DNA of 64,000 bases, taken from Amblyomma americanum. Lineage: Eukaryota > Arthropoda > Arachnida > Ixodida > Ixodidae. The position numbers were made by a program, and so were the translations under genes. The DNA lies in NCBI RefSeq assembly GCF_052857255.1, contig NC_135505.1:54796792-54860791 (forward strand). Reading direction: 5' to 3'. The notes under the pieces were generated by a model. The model worked only from the letters and a program-made list of their open reading frames with translations. It ran no database searches and was not told the DNA's origin. Positions 42,876 to 56,078 of this stretch are shown piece after piece (the stretch's first letter is position 1; every line of letters begins with the position of its first letter).

Positions 42876-44328
42876 ATCAAAAAACTCCGTGCGAGGATTA
42901 CTGCAGCATCGCAAGTGTTCAGGTTCATGGCGGGAACAAGGTGGGGTAGCAACTGCCGATCAATGCTTCTGCTTGAAAAAGCCTCCGTTGAAGGAACCTT
43001 GCGCTACTGCCTACCAGTGCTTCAAAGATTATCTACATCAAGCAAAAAGACTCTCAATGCCGCACGGAACAACTGCCTGCGAATATGTCTTGGCCTCTCA
43101 AAGGGTTCCTCTGCATCAGGAACAGTAGCGGAGGTAGGATGTCTCCCACTAGAGGTAATTGCCGCCCAGGAAACTATGCGTACCCATCTCCGCCATGTCC
43201 TGCAAGGAAAGAAGCACTTCCTACACCGTGTCCGCCTAACTCACAGCAACTCTAGCTTTGGCCAGGCAGTGCAGCTCCTGCCCCTTCCTACTATTAATCA
43301 ACCTCAGAAACTACTACCTCTGGCCTTTCCTCCATGGACACTCTCTCCTCTAAAGGTGAAGAAGTCTGTTCCAGGTGTGCATGCAAAGAGCCGCATGCCA
43401 CAGGCAGCACTTCTGCAAGCTACTCTCGCCTACTTAATCGAAGAATATACGCAGCACACCCATATCTTCACCGATGGTTCAACTACTAAAGAAACTTCTT
43501 CTTGTGGCCTATATGTGCCCTCAACAGGCCATGCCCTTTCTTACCGGCTGCAGCGGAGGACCTCCTCTACAACAGCTGAGCTTCACGGCATTAAGGAAGC
43601 TGTTTCTTACATCCTGCGCCGAACCGCCGGCCGTTGGATTATCTTCACCGATTCAAAAGCATCTCTGCAGATCCTGGCCAACCTGCTGAAGAAAACGAAT
43701 CACCAGCCAGTTTCCCTGGACATTGGGTATATCCATCATTTAGCTATTGCCGCAGGCCACTGCATAACATTTCAGTGGCACCTGCTCACTGTGGCATTAT
43801 GGCTAAGGAAAAAGCAGATGAAGCGGCCCGTAAGGGCCATCAACATCAGAGATACATTCGAAGTTTTCTCACGAAATCTGATGCGTCCCAAATGGCTAAA
43901 AGTTTTGCGTACGAAGAAACGTATCGGCTTTGGAGTTTGCCGACACATAGTACCAATTTCTACACTCAATCGACCCATATCTTAGATCAAGACTCTCACC
44001 CAGAATTCCTCGACAACTCGAAACACTTTATCACCGACTTCGTCTGAATGCTGCAGATACAAATGGCCTGCGATACCGTTTTGGACAAATGAACAGTCCG
44101 CATTGTGACAACTGTGCTTCGATAGAAACTGTGGAACATATCCTGCTTGAGTGCCCTGTGTATGCTAACGAGCGTGCGTACTATGAACATTGCATGCAGA
44201 AGCTCTGCCCAGTGCCCCTAACAATGGACAAAGTTTTAGGCCCCTTAGCCTGCTTCAGGCAACAGAGACTTGCAATGAACTTTCTTTTTACATATTTAAA
44301 AGACATTGGACATATCGATAAGCTCTAA
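42876..44328 (+). pseudogene. LINE ORF2 C-terminal half (RNase H and Cys/His motif)
   Basis: Open from 42,876 to 43,985: post-RT region (LRYCLPVLQRLS, LGLSKGS, VGCLPLE), then RNase H with IFTDGSTT, AELHGIKEAV and IFTDSKASL, the three acidic motifs. A frameshift near 43,775 moves the rest (PAHCGIMAKEKADEAA, the fourth motif) to another frame. A further shift leads to 44,089-44,328 with CDNCASIETVEHILLECPVY, the C-terminal Cys/His motif. RNase H would remove RNA from the cDNA hybrid. The copy is dead, because it lacks endonuclease and RT and has two frameshifts. Family: I/R1/LOA-like by RNase H presence only. Confidence 0.85.
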
Positions 44329-44613
44329 ATTCACTTGCAGGTTACCTTCATGCATTCTTCTTGCAGTGAACTTCGTCAGCCCATTCGTCGGACTATGCAC
44401 TCCATCATTCCATAGGTTACATCAATACTCGCCACTGCATCCTTAGTACCCATTTCATGGCTGCATTTTATCTTCGTTTTTTTTTCCACCTCTTCCACGC
44501 TGCTCTCCTTCAGTCTTTATCTCCCAAATTCCTCTCCCTACGCAGAGTAGCATGCCAGCGATATTGAAACGCCGGCTAAATTCTCTGTTTCTTCATTAAA
44601 GAGTCTCTCTCTC
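42876..44613 (+). mobile_element. 5'-truncated RNase H-bearing LINE with 11-bp target duplication
   Basis: Bounded by an exact direct repeat TACATTGAGCG at 42,865-42,875 and 44,614-44,624. Coding sequence begins at the first base of the insert, as expected of 5' truncation during target-primed reverse transcription. The 3' UTR runs from about 44,331 and ends in a short (CT)n run after 'cattaaagag', with no poly-A tail. Confidence 0.88.
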
Positions 44614-44624
44614 TACATTGAGCG

Positions 44625-46151
44625 TGGCTAATAAAGGGCAGTTATTCTGATCTTTAGCTAGCGTTGTGCGCTTTTGCTGCTTTTGCCACCACAGAATTCT
44701 GTTATAGTATGCTGGACTTCACGTTGAGGAAACCAAACAAGAACTTTCAACAACCTCAGCGAAGAGGGCTCTGACCTAATCCGGATACCTTGGGTTCTCT
44801 AACGTCCCCTGATAGCAAATAGTACATTGGTGCCTTGGATTTGTCTCTATAGGAACAGACGCATCCCCCGTGATTGAACCAACTTTTTCGGCCACAGCAA
44901 CCAATCGCACTAGCCGCTGAACCACTGCGGCGAGAAAATTCATAAAATGTTTTGGAGTCCTATGCAAACGTGCTTGTCACAGTTCTCGTTTTCCTTCCAT
45001 TTACACTTCGTGCTATCTAGTGCAGGGGTTAGACAAACGGTATGTTAAGCTCCTAAGATGGAGTATATGTCGAACCTCACGAGATTGAGGAAATGTGGTG
45101 CATCTCCGCACCACTGTAAGGCCTTGAGCACGAAGGTGCCAAAAATTGCAGAGGGTTTTGACCGAGTACCAACACTGACCTCACCTACCAACGTTGATTG
45201 GCTAAGGAACGCCGCCTCGATACAGCTAGACCGAGGAAATGCTATCAGGGTGAAAACCAACTCACCAACTCTAAGTTCAGAACTGTGCGCACTGCATGCT
45301 GGCGCCAACTGACGATGATGCATTCTTGCTGACATTGAGACGTTTAGCTAATTAGGACTTTAGTTTACGGAGGACATTGCAGAAGCGGCAGCCTGTTTTG
45401 AACGTTTCGTTTATAGCTAACAAGCGCAAAACGGCACTGTCTAAGTCTGTTAGAATTTAAAAAATAAGCGCCCTATAGCAGAATGTGTATCTATGAGAAC
45501 GGCAACATTATCAAAGACACTTCAGCTCAGCCTTAATGTAGTCAGGTGATTGCATTAATCAGTACCTTTACTTGCCTGTTGTCCTCTTGATATTTATTAT
45601 TTCGCAGACACGGGTAGTGTTCTCATTTTATTCGTTTTAGTTTTCTTTTCATTAATTTTTATTTGCCACAAGACTCAAGAACACCTTTTGTCCAGGCCGA
45701 ACAAACGTTCCTCACTGTTCGAGGAGCATCGCGCCTCCCTAACGACCCACAAGCAGCTTTTAAAGTCCCGGCTGGATGATTTTCGTTTTGTGCGTAATTG
45801 CCTTTTTCTTCAGAGGCACTATGTAACGGTGGTGGAACGACGTCACTGCCTTGCAGGCCCATGAGAAGTTTGCAAAGACGTTACAACTGTTGTACTGTGT
45901 GGTCTTGTGGGGCATTTGAATTTCTAGCTCGAGGTCATGTGGTTGAGGCATCATGACAGTGACGAGGAGTCACCCAACGGGTGGAGTTTCAGCTAGTCGC
46001 GTGGCGACGTTGCTTTCGATTTTATTTAGTTTTTAGGCTTCCCTGAATAAATAGCTTTAGTCGCAGACTACATAGTCGCAAATAAGGCTAACGCAAATAG
46101 AAATACGCCTTGATTCTTAGCTTTCGCCGGTCACTACGTATCACTTCGCCA
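44625..46151. other. Mostly featureless; possible SINE head at 44,862-44,938
   Basis: On the minus strand 44,938-44,862 shows a box-A-like TGGTTCAGCGG and a box-B-like GGTTCAATCAC with tRNA spacing, so it may be a third, decayed SINE type. Frames at 45,045-45,335 (84 and 96 codons on opposite strands) have no motif and are not accepted. Confidence 0.35.
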
Positions 46152-46227
46152 ATGGCAGACCGGCAGGTCACCACACGGCTGGCTGAAAGGCACTACACGT
46201 GTTGGCGTACTCCCCCTGTTATTGGAG
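46152..46227 (+). CDS. Candidate first coding exon, unknown gene
   Basis: An ATG in a good context (gccaATGG) opens 25 codons (MADRQVTTRLAERHYT...) plus one base and runs into a consensus donor GGAG|GTGAGT at 46,228. No signal peptide is evident and no similarity is recognised. The end phase (1) does not fit the candidate exon at 49,547, so a direct join is excluded. Chance is a real alternative. Confidence 0.22.
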
Positions 46228-46902
46228 GTGAGTTAAAAAAGGCGGGAGCCTGGACGTTTAATGCGATTTAATATGGAATCGGCCGCTGCGGCCAATAATT
46301 CGAAACTTATAAGAATGCTCGGAGAGTGCAGATCGAGCCCCCGAGGTAAAAACACGATCTCAGAACCCTCTTTAGTGCACCTTTAACGCTGACGCGTTAT
46401 TATATCGAAAATCTGGCCAGAGCATGAGCAGAGCGTGCCCCGTTTCAGCTAAAGAGCAACGCCTTTTGACCTTTGCTCGCGGGAACTTGTCTGATGAGTA
46501 TTTACGTGCCGAGTGTGACCATGATGCGGTTCTGTTACCCCTGCGTCCCTTTTACGATGGAGTCGAAATTCACGTGTCGAGGAGTTGCAACTATAAATGA
46601 TTAGTTTCGCGCAATATAGAACGTTGGACATTTTTTTTTCTTTTCAGGTGCAAATAATACGGAGCGATGAAAGCACCAAGAATTTGTCTTGTGTTTTTTA
46701 TAATATGCGATTTACATACCTTGTCTTGGGTAAGAATTCTTTTATTTCGCTTAGAAATTGTCATTCTGCAGAGTTATTACGGCACGGCTGATGTCTAAAT
46801 TTAGTATCTTAATGATTGCTTTAGAGTTCTGTTATATGTGGCGGTGAAATGCACATATACCTATTTCGCTGCGGCCAGTTGGCAATTATTGGTGTTTTTC
46901 AA

Positions 46903-47696
<794 letters not shown>

Positions 47697-48003
47697 ATTG
47701 GTTTTTCGGAAAAGGAAATGAAACAGTAACAGGCCCACATATCTCGGTGGACACCCAAGACGCAACCATAAGAGAAGTAATAAAGGAGGGAGAAAAAAAA
47801 TAAAGAATGAAAGAGGTCCTGTCGTGGAGGCCTCCGAAATAATTTCGACCACCTGAAGATATTTTATGTGCACTGACATCGCCAGCCCACGGGCGCCTTT
47901 TGAGTTTCACCTCCACCGACACTCGGCCGCCGTGGTCGAGTTCAAACCCGGGTATTCCGTCTCAGTAGACGAGCGCTTTAACCACTGAGCCACCGCGGCG
48001 GTT
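47697..48003 (-). repeat. tRNA-derived SINE (family A, first tail type), near full length
   Basis: Minus-strand copy with a head at about 47,935-48,003 (B box in the complement of 'gagttcaaacccggg', A box in the complement of 'ccactgagcca'), the shared 'atgtgcactgacatcgc' block, and a tail near 47,697 including 'cacatatctcggtggacacc'. It pairs with 29,479-29,797 as the same subfamily. Confidence 0.75.
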
Positions 48004-48424
48004 CATTTGACGAGCCAGTAGTGTTTTTTTTTTTTGGAGAGATGCAGCGAATAATCTCTAAATTTATTAACTTCGGAAAGCTGCTTCACCTAGTAATTAG
48101 CACTTCAAATGTTTAAGACAGTGATTTTTCTATAAAAGCTTACATTTTTTTCAAAAGCGTTATAGATATTCATTACATATTAGCCGTCTTCACGTTGAGA
48201 CGGTGGTTAACTCTGCGACCCCTAATATAATCAGATAAAGACACAGGCAGAAAATGATGCCAGGATGACTTAGACTTCTTTGCTTAAACACCCCTAAGGC
48301 GAGAGTCTGGAAGGAATATAAATTCGCTTCATTGGCTCTTTCTGTACCTGTCTTGTATTAGTACTGCAAGGGCCGACCGAGCAGACATTCCCACACACAG
48401 TCTGAAACGGTTTGCCGTTCCCTT

Positions 48425-48690
48425 CATTCAGTCATCATCATCGGACTAATTACGTCCACTGCAGCGCAAATGCATCTTCCATATCCCTCCGGTTAGCCCT
48501 GTCCTCAGCAACAGAAGTACAACTTATGGCCACAGACTTCCTAATCTTATCCACCAACCTGACTTTCTAGCGCCCTGCTACGCTTGCCGTCTCTTAAAAT
48601 CCACGCCGTTGTCCGTAACGCCAAACGGTTATCTGGGCATGGAATCACATGTGCCACCCATGCTATTTCTTTTTCTTCACTTTGAACAGG
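48425..48690 (-). repeat. RTE-type LINE 3' fragment
   Basis: Minus-strand 3' end only: 'catcatcatcggactaattacgtccactgcag' corresponds to the family terminus, followed by the complement of the C-terminal coding region up to about 48,690. It is 5'-truncated and diverged. Confidence 0.7.
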
Positions 48691-49546
48691 ATGTAGCAAA
48701 CCATCGCCTTCATTACAGCAGGCATAAAGATATGTGTGGTAAATGATGAAAAAAACCTAGGAAAGCGGAAATAAGAGTAGCACACAAAACAGGAGCTAGT
48801 GCTGCATCGGCCGAAGCGGCGCTGGAAAGCGTTCCCTTGCCAGATACTAAAGAGCAGATGGAAATTAAATGAAACTCTATGCAGATAAAAACGCCAGCAC
48901 GCCTAGATGCCGCTGTTAGTGAAAAACAGTTCGCTTCTCCTATGACGTATGTTAGTCCTCAGCCCTCGCAGTTATCCAGTTCAGGGCAGATTTCAAAGAG
49001 CAGGAGATTCAATAATTGCGCCTTCATTTGTGTTTTAAGAAGCCCAGCTGTCCTAATAGAATGCCAAATCAATGTGTATTAGACTACTTTGAGTTGGCTG
49101 TCGAATACCTCTCTGAAGGTGTTCGGAAACCTGTTCAGCAGGTTCGTTCCAAGGTACGAGCGAACAAGCAGAAATAACTACAGTCCGTAAGGCCTGTTCT
49201 GCTCCTGTTGTCAGTAATTCTCAAACAGTTTCTCTTATGTGTACTTGCTTTAAGATGCTCGATCATAATGTGTTTAAGCACCTTTTGGTACACATTTGTT
49301 CTAATAACACGCTTCATCCTTCTAAACCGAATTCTGTAAGGATCCGTCTAGAGTTAATCACTTTACAGAACAGGTAAACATTCTGTGTCAAGCAAAAAAC
49401 GGTTGTGTTCAAATTCATAAAACATTCCTGGTTTTGCAAAGGCTTTTCATAAGGTATGCTACCAAGAGTTCCTATAACATAAAATGTGAATGCAGAAACT
49501 GCAAAAAACAACTTGATTTTCTTTGCACTTCACCTCTCGCCAACAG
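48691..49546. other. No recognisable gene
   Basis: AT-rich with small frames only. It ends in a pyrimidine-rich splice-acceptor-like run at 49,517-49,546, described with the next feature. Confidence 0.4.
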
Positions 49547-49732
49547 TTTGTCGATCTTGGAGCTCAAATCGATCTTTCGTTGGTGGTTTCAGCTGTGCAG
49601 CAAGAAAGCGTTTCGCGTGCTCTTTTTGTTTTCATATATCATCCGCTGAAACATACCACAGCTCCAGTCAGGTTGTTGCCAGACGCTTATGTCGTGCATG
49701 GAAGAATTAAGACCGCAAGTGACAAAGAAAAG
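49547..49732 (+). CDS. Candidate internal exon (62 codons, phase 0-0)
   Basis: Preceded by a strong acceptor (pyrimidine-rich 'ttttctttgcacttcacctc...caacag' ending at 49,546) and followed by AAG|GTAATA at 49,733. The 186 bp form exactly 62 open codons, starting FVDLGAQIDLSLVVSAVQQE and ending KTASDKEK. The peptide alternates hydrophobic and polar residues like a beta-rich globular domain; I recognise no family. Both ends are phase 0, compatible with joining the cysteine-rich exon at 56,079. No signal-peptide exon was found upstream. Confidence 0.35.
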
Positions 49733-50051
49733 GTAATAATTATTCTTTAATGAACACAAATGTGCGCCAGGAGGATCCTGATGCCAAATTGGGAATAATC
49801 GTTCGTTAGATGTGTTACGAGAGAGGAAAATGCTTTATATGTTTTCACGTATTCGTACTTAATTGAAGGTAGGAAAACTAATAGAGCTCAAGCACACAAG
49901 TTTCTGTGCTTAACAATAATTTCTGACTACGCCGTAATACCGAGATAGATATGTGCTCAAAGATACTCCGTGCTATGGGGACTAAGACATAACATCCGTT
50001 TTTCAACTCCATACCTACAAAAATCCGGTGAGACATCACATTCAAAGAGTT
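49733..50051. other. No recognisable gene
   Basis: Featureless AT-rich sequence; an intron if the preceding exon is real. Confidence 0.4.
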
Positions 50052-50292
50052 TGGTTTGGTTTGGTTTATGGGGGTTTAACGTCCCAAAGCGACTCAGGCT
50101 ATGAGAGACGCCGTAGTGAAGGGCTCCGGAAATTTCGACCACCTGTGGTTCTTTAACGTGCACTGACATCGCACAGCACAGGGGGCTCTAGCATTTCCCC
50201 TCCATCTAAATTCGACCGCCGCGGCCGGGACCGAACCCGCGTCTTTCGGGCCAGCAGCCGAGCGCCATTACCGCTCAGCCACCGCGGCGGCT
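50052..50292 (-). repeat. tRNA-derived SINE (family A, second tail type)
   Basis: Complete minus-strand copy. It begins (3' end) with (TTTGG)n-like repeats, then 'gggggtttaacgtcccaaag' and 'cgtgcactgacatcgc'. The tRNA head ends at 50,292, with the complement of 'gaccgaacccgcg' as B box and 'ccgctcagccaccg' as A box. A possible short duplication AAGAGT lies at 50,045-50,050 and 50,294-50,299. Confidence 0.8.
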
Positions 50293-51499
50293 AAGAGTAA
50301 AGAATGCATGGAATGCCTACACCACATCTAACAACCAAGACTGACGTTCAATAGGCACGCGTCCAGTTTTGTTTGCAACAAATACTGTCGCACTCATTCA
50401 CCGACTAAATTTTGTAAACTTGTGAAATTTAAGTCCCTCAATGCACATTGAGTTTAGAGAGGACAAATACTCTTTTGCTACTAATTTGTGGCATCTTCAA
50501 GGTTAATACACCAAAATAATTTAGATATCGCAACGAAATGTAGCGATGTCACCATTCCAAGTACGTCTCTGCCACTTTTTTAGGATTAAAGGTTTACAGA
50601 AAGTTCTTCGTTATTTGCAGTGGAGCCAGGTTCCTAGCTTAATCGTAAGAGCTTAATCCCTTGAAGCTCTCTCAGAAAAGGCTCTTACCGTATCTTATCG
50701 TAAAGTAAGACACCGGTAAGATACCCTAAAGAGTATCTTGCCGCACCTAATCATTTTTACAAGTTGTGCCTATACTTATGCATCGTTTTTTCTAGCCGGC
50801 ACATTTTTTTTTGTTCATTGCGTTTCTTGGTATCTTTGTGAGATTCTTCCAGTTTTTCTGTTTCTATTAAAGAATGTGCATTGATACTCAATCTTCCAGT
50901 CCACTAGAAAGCAGAGAAGGAGTACAATATCAATAAGTGAAAAAAACTGAAGCACTATATATAAAAATATCCACGATTTTGGCAAGGACAGTGATTGTAA
51001 TTCCCTAAAAAACTAAAGCAGAGGCATGGATTCTATTGCCACTCTATAGGGGTGCAATAGAGTATGTCTAACTTGCCCACGTTCATCATATTTCTCAAAG
51101 ATTATGCATCGCGCTTGAAGAGCCTTTTATGGCAGCAACGCGCGCAGCCCATAATTCCCATATTTTCGACACGCCGAAACTACAGGCAATTTGTTTTGGC
51201 CACTGCGATTATCAGGTAAAAATGCGACCAAATTAATAAAAGAAAATATCGGCTGCATGCACTAGTTTGCTAATATCCCTTTAATTCATATAATCATGCA
51301 AACGCACTCTTTTGTTGAGTTCCGCTGCTACCGAGCTAGGACGTAATGCCACATTGCATTTCTTGGCCGCATTACGGTATTTGGACACCCCACTTTTCTC
51401 TAGATATCTCGACAGCACATAACCTTAAGCCCTTGTTCTTCCAACATGTGCAAGTAGGAGTGGGACCCGCCCTGGAACATTTCGTCTTCATTAAACATA
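50293..51499. other. No recognisable gene
   Basis: AT-rich. A cluster of short 'aagata/tatctt' inverted repeats lies at 50,670-50,745. Nothing coding. Confidence 0.4.
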
Positions 51500-52870
51500 C
51501 TACGCAAGCTGTAGGACAAAGGCGTTTCCCATGCCCTCCAATTACTCCTATCCTGTGCCAGACAAAGCAACCTTATCCCCGCAGACTTCTTTTCACATCT
51601 GCCCACCTAACAAACCGCAGCATCGTGCTACGCTTGCCTCCTCTTGGAATATAGTCCCGTACCGTTAATGATCATCGGTTGCCATGTTTTTTCATTACAT
51701 GCCATGCCTATGTAAATTCCTGCTTCTTGCTTTCAACTAGGATTTCATTAACACGTGTTTGCTTTCTAATCCACTCTGCTTCCTTCCTGTTTGTTAGCGT
51801 AGCATCCATCATTTTTCTTTCCATAGTTGCACGTGGCGCTCAATTTAAATCTAACCTTTTTCATAAGCCTCAACGTTTCTGCTCCTATGCTGAGCATCGG
51901 TGTCAAGCTGTTATATACTTTTTTTCAGAGGTTTTTGTAGACTGTCAATTATGATCTTAGAAAACCTTCCAAATGCACTCAACACCATTCTTTGCAAGCT
52001 GATCACCATTGTTGTCCCGATATGCGGTCAGTTTCTGCGCTATGTAGCACCATTTCCTTAGCACTTCTAGCCCCTTGGTGACAATTCTAAACTGCACTCG
52101 TCTTCCAGTATTTCCAGTGGTTGCTTTAGATTTATGCAGAATAATTTTAGATGCACCGTTCTGCGCTCAGCTTTCTATGTGTAAGTCAGTGATCGTACAT
52201 TGCAGTTCATCGTCTCAGTGACTTAGCAATGCCGTGTCAGCAGTGAATCGCTGATTACTGAGGTATTCTCCATTCACTTTATCCCCAACTGTTGTTCAGG
52301 CAAGTTTCTAAATCCCTCCTGTGAACAGGCGGTGAATGACATTGGAGAGATCATGTCTGCTTGCCGGACACCCTTCATTACAGAAATCTTGTTGTTCTCT
52401 TTAAGCAGGAGTATGGCGGCAGCGCATGAGTTATATGTATCTTCCAGCAGTTTTAAATAAGAGTTATCTGCGCTCTAATTCTGTAAAGCCTTCATGTTTG
52501 CTGATGTTTATAATAAGTCAGACAATTTCTCGTAACCTATGAAGCCTCTATATAGGTGTCGGTTATAGTGTCCGCATTGCTTTATCACCTGACGCATTGT
52601 TCTGAATATCGTCTATTCTCGAGTAGCTGAACGAAGGTTGGCCTGGCCATCTCCTTGATCGAAGTATTATCTTGACCTGATTCTTTTAACGATCACCTTA
52701 GCAAGCACGTTGTAGGCAACGGACAGAAATCTGATCTGTCTGTAATTTTCCATGCCCTTGACGCCCCTTTCTTATTGGATTAAGATGTTAGCGTGCTTGC
52801 AGGATTTCGGTACGTTCGAGCTCGTAAGGCCTTCAGTATACAAGGTGGTCAGATATCTAGCACAATCTTC
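51500..52870 (-). pseudogene. RTE-type LINE ORF2, decayed copy
   Basis: Minus-strand copy of the same family as 39,556-41,650. The active-site region near 52,225-52,275 reads GEYLSN.RFTADTAL (the FADD box destroyed), followed downstream by the C-terminal coding region to about 51,500. The motif A region near 52,500-52,540 is barely recognisable. Many stops; inactive. Confidence 0.7.
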
Positions 52871-52989
52871 CCATGGTGCTTGAAACAAAGGTCATTTTAT
52901 TGTTTGAAATGAATAAACCGTCTTTAAAAAAAAAGGTGGCACTGCTACCGGTTCTAGCGAAGAGCACGGGCGGCGAGTGAGAGGAGACA

Positions 52990-54080
52990 CCAGTGGTGCC
53001 ATTCAAGAAGGATGGACGCTTCATTCCATGTGGAGGAAAGCTGAGGAAAGCGAGAAGACAGACTAATTGACGAAGAAGGCTTCCTTCAAATCGCTCCAGG
53101 GCTGCCCAGTTAGTGGAGCATTTCTCGCACACAGCGTACAATGCCTAACGTCGTATGAGGATTGTGATGCGGCCCAGGTACCGCGGCAGATTCGAGATAC
53201 AGTTGGAGGCTTCATAGAAAATATGCGGGTAGTTTTCCCTATAGATGCGATAAGGCAAAATGGGCCAGCTGGTGCAGACGTGATGTGTAAGAACACTGGT
53301 GCGTAAACCCAATGTGGCGAAGCTTGGTATACAGGCAGTTGAGGGAACCCTCGAGGAAACCTCTCAAGCTCAACTGTTGAGGGTGAGAGATCATGCTTGA
53401 AGGTGCGGGGTCCACTAAGGAGGCTGAGGTATAGGCCCTAAACAAACCTCTTGGATGTCGCAAGCACAGTGAGTGCGGCCTTGAGAATAAGGTGGATGCG
53501 TTCCAAAATACCAATTGTGTAACGGTGGAACGCGGTGGTTTGCAGCCGGGTTGTGCCATGAACATAAAGAACCTGGGCGAACAGAGACAACTCGGAGTGT
53601 TGGAGCGCGAGTAATGACGGTGGACGGTCATCCACAGCTAGCAGCCTAGCGGCCTCAAGATGTACAGGCTTAAGCTTATTGATGGCAATAACGCGACTAA
53701 GAAAATCAGCTTCAACGGAAAGCGCGCCACTGGCATGACGAATGTCCCTGGAGAATTCACCCACGTATGTGAGCTTACGAACCTCGTATGGTTTGTAGAG
53801 GCTGTCGGCTTAGTCCATCACGGCTGTTATGGCCTTGCGTTCTGGGAAGATCCTGAAAGCACGGTCCTTATGAAGGGGTCTGAATGCCAGGTACATGGCT
53901 TGAAACTATTGACAGAAAGACTAACAGGGCTGGATACTGGCTTAGAAGCTGAAAGGTGAGGCTGACAGCCTTCATCGTGTGCTATTAGAGGATGGCTCCA
54001 ACGGCAGTACTCGAACTGTCTGTCAACAGGGCGACAAAACTGTCTGGTTTGGCGTTTACATGGAGAGTTGCATCGGCCAA
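52990..54080 (-). pseudogene. Decayed Ty3/Gypsy RNase H-integrase fragment
   Basis: Minus-strand pieces in Gypsy order. PLADATLHVNAKPDSFVALLTDSSSTAVGA near 54,080-53,990 is the RNase H start, shown here only as a motif run split by this note at PDSF. EFSRDIRHASGA...ADFLSRV at 53,760-53,690 is the RNase H/integrase tether. A TGTTR..V.A..R block near 53,560-53,500 and an integrase-like SKRFV follow. The core domain to about 52,990 is recognisable only vaguely. It is a third Gypsy family in this window, with no LTRs found. It ends where the RTE copy begins. Confidence 0.65.
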
Positions 54081-56078
54081 GGGCTTCTTCGTTATCGAGA
54101 AACGCATATTGTCCATATTGGACACGCGTATGTCCCTAAATGTACATATGCCCATACGCCTATATATTCCGCTCTACGGTTTATAATAATTTGTTGCACG
54201 TTAGCGCTGGTGTATCCCGCGTGTCTCTTTGCGCTCCTCGTATGGTTCGCGTGCTTAAACTTTCATGACACCTCAAAGGGGAGAGACCGTATGCCACTTG
54301 GCTGGACGTGATTACCTGAGAAGTAGAGTAAGGATAAGCAGAACTCTCTTGGCACCGGTGATTACGGTTCTGTTGGCAGTCTGTCGGTCAAACAGAAAGC
54401 AGATGCTGGAAGTGCTTATCGATAGACGTGCTGGTCACAAGATTGTCGACGTGAGTATACCCAAATGACACCGCACGGACGACGGTACAATGATTACGAA
54501 ATCATTGCATTGTCACCAATGACGTAATTAATTTTTTGTGTAAATTAAAACGCCCTGCCACGCCATATGACTTGGTCCATGCTCGATGGGCCAAGCCAAC
54601 AAGTCAAAAAGGTGTTGTGATGACTATTTCCCGAATGTCTTCTTCCGTTACGGGGACTCAGTGGTAGGCTCGCATTGATCAATCCTCAAGAATATGGTCT
54701 TGCCAACCAGAGCTGCGGTAAAGTATTGAATATAGAGTGGGCGTTGCGAGGTTTGTTTTAATTTAGAAATCCACTTAACGAAAGCATTCGCCCCTGTGTT
54801 CGGAAGTTGATAATTTTGTTAATATTACAGCTGTTACGCGAATGAAAAAACCCTGTTGTGGCCGTCTGTCGGTGACTAGCCTCCGAAGACAGAAGAAAAT
54901 GCCTAATTGTTGCCCTCATCGAAATTCGAACCCGCGGCAGCACGAACAGATGAGCTTAACTGGCCACTGCTTCAGATAACTAGGCGTCAGGCGCATCCTT
55001 TCGCCGCGCATGGTATACAGCCAGCATGTGGCGCTGTGCTTTCGATATTGTTGTCATCAACAACTTTCTGCTGTACTTCTCGAGCTGCGCTTTGTCAAAT
55101 GCCATCTCCATCAAAATCTGCTTCCCAAAACGACGGACCAAGTCACGAGCTTGGACCTAGTCATATAGTGCGGCAGACAGTCTTAATTAACAAAAAAAAT
55201 TAAAAACCTGATTGGTGCCAATGCAATCATTTCGTAGTCATACAGCACTCACAAAATCTAAGCGACCATGCTGGAGGAATTTCTACGCAAAATTCGCATT
55301 CATCGGCCTTGTACTTTTCCTTCCTGTGTTCCTTCAGGCATTATCCTAGGACCTGCACAACTGCACAAGGTGCTCCTGAAATGCTGTTCAATCGCGATTC
55401 CTCTTCCATCATCATCATCATACTCATCATCATCACCTTCTAACTCTTCTCAGCCACGGCCTCAGTGATCACACAAAGAGCTGTACATCGATAATAGGCT
55501 CGGACACAACCTGTACCAGTAGACTTATAAAACCCAACCTCATGGCCAAATCTGAGAGACCGTTCACTCTGGCACCTCTTCGCTTCAAATGGGGACGTCG
55601 CGCGCGATTGTGCGGTTAGAAGCGAGCCGGTTTAAATGAAAACCGTCTCGTGGATTCAGCTCCAAATAATATTCTATACCGAACCTAGAACCTATGAGCC
55701 TGCGCACTGTGTCACGTGAATCATGTGCACTTCAACCTGTTCTTGGTGCGAACATGCAAGGTTGGGGAAGAAAAGATGGCTCTGCGAAGAAACGACGCAT
55801 GTAAAACCCAAAATAAGAAATCTGATGCGTTCGTTCGTTCATCACTATTTAATTTCAATTTATTCCTTCCGAGTCGGTCAAAATAGGCAGCTGTGCGCTG
55901 TGCTTTCTTAGAAAAAAGGAAGTTTAAACGACCCATAGGGGCACTGTGACCATTTATTCTGTTTCGCTTCAACGGCTAAAAGAATGTGCAGGGCTCTTTT
56001 TGTGCGTGATTATTTTTTGATATTGCTTGCTGCAGTGCTGTTTCAAAATCAGTACCAACATGCTTTATTGTTCAACAG
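54081..56078. other. No recognisable gene
   Basis: Small overlapping frames without motifs. An interrupted (ATC)n tract lies at 55,409-55,436. 54,930-54,990 resembles a decayed SINE head (box-B-like 'attcgaacccgcgg'). It would be intronic if the candidate exons on either side belong together. Confidence 0.35.
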
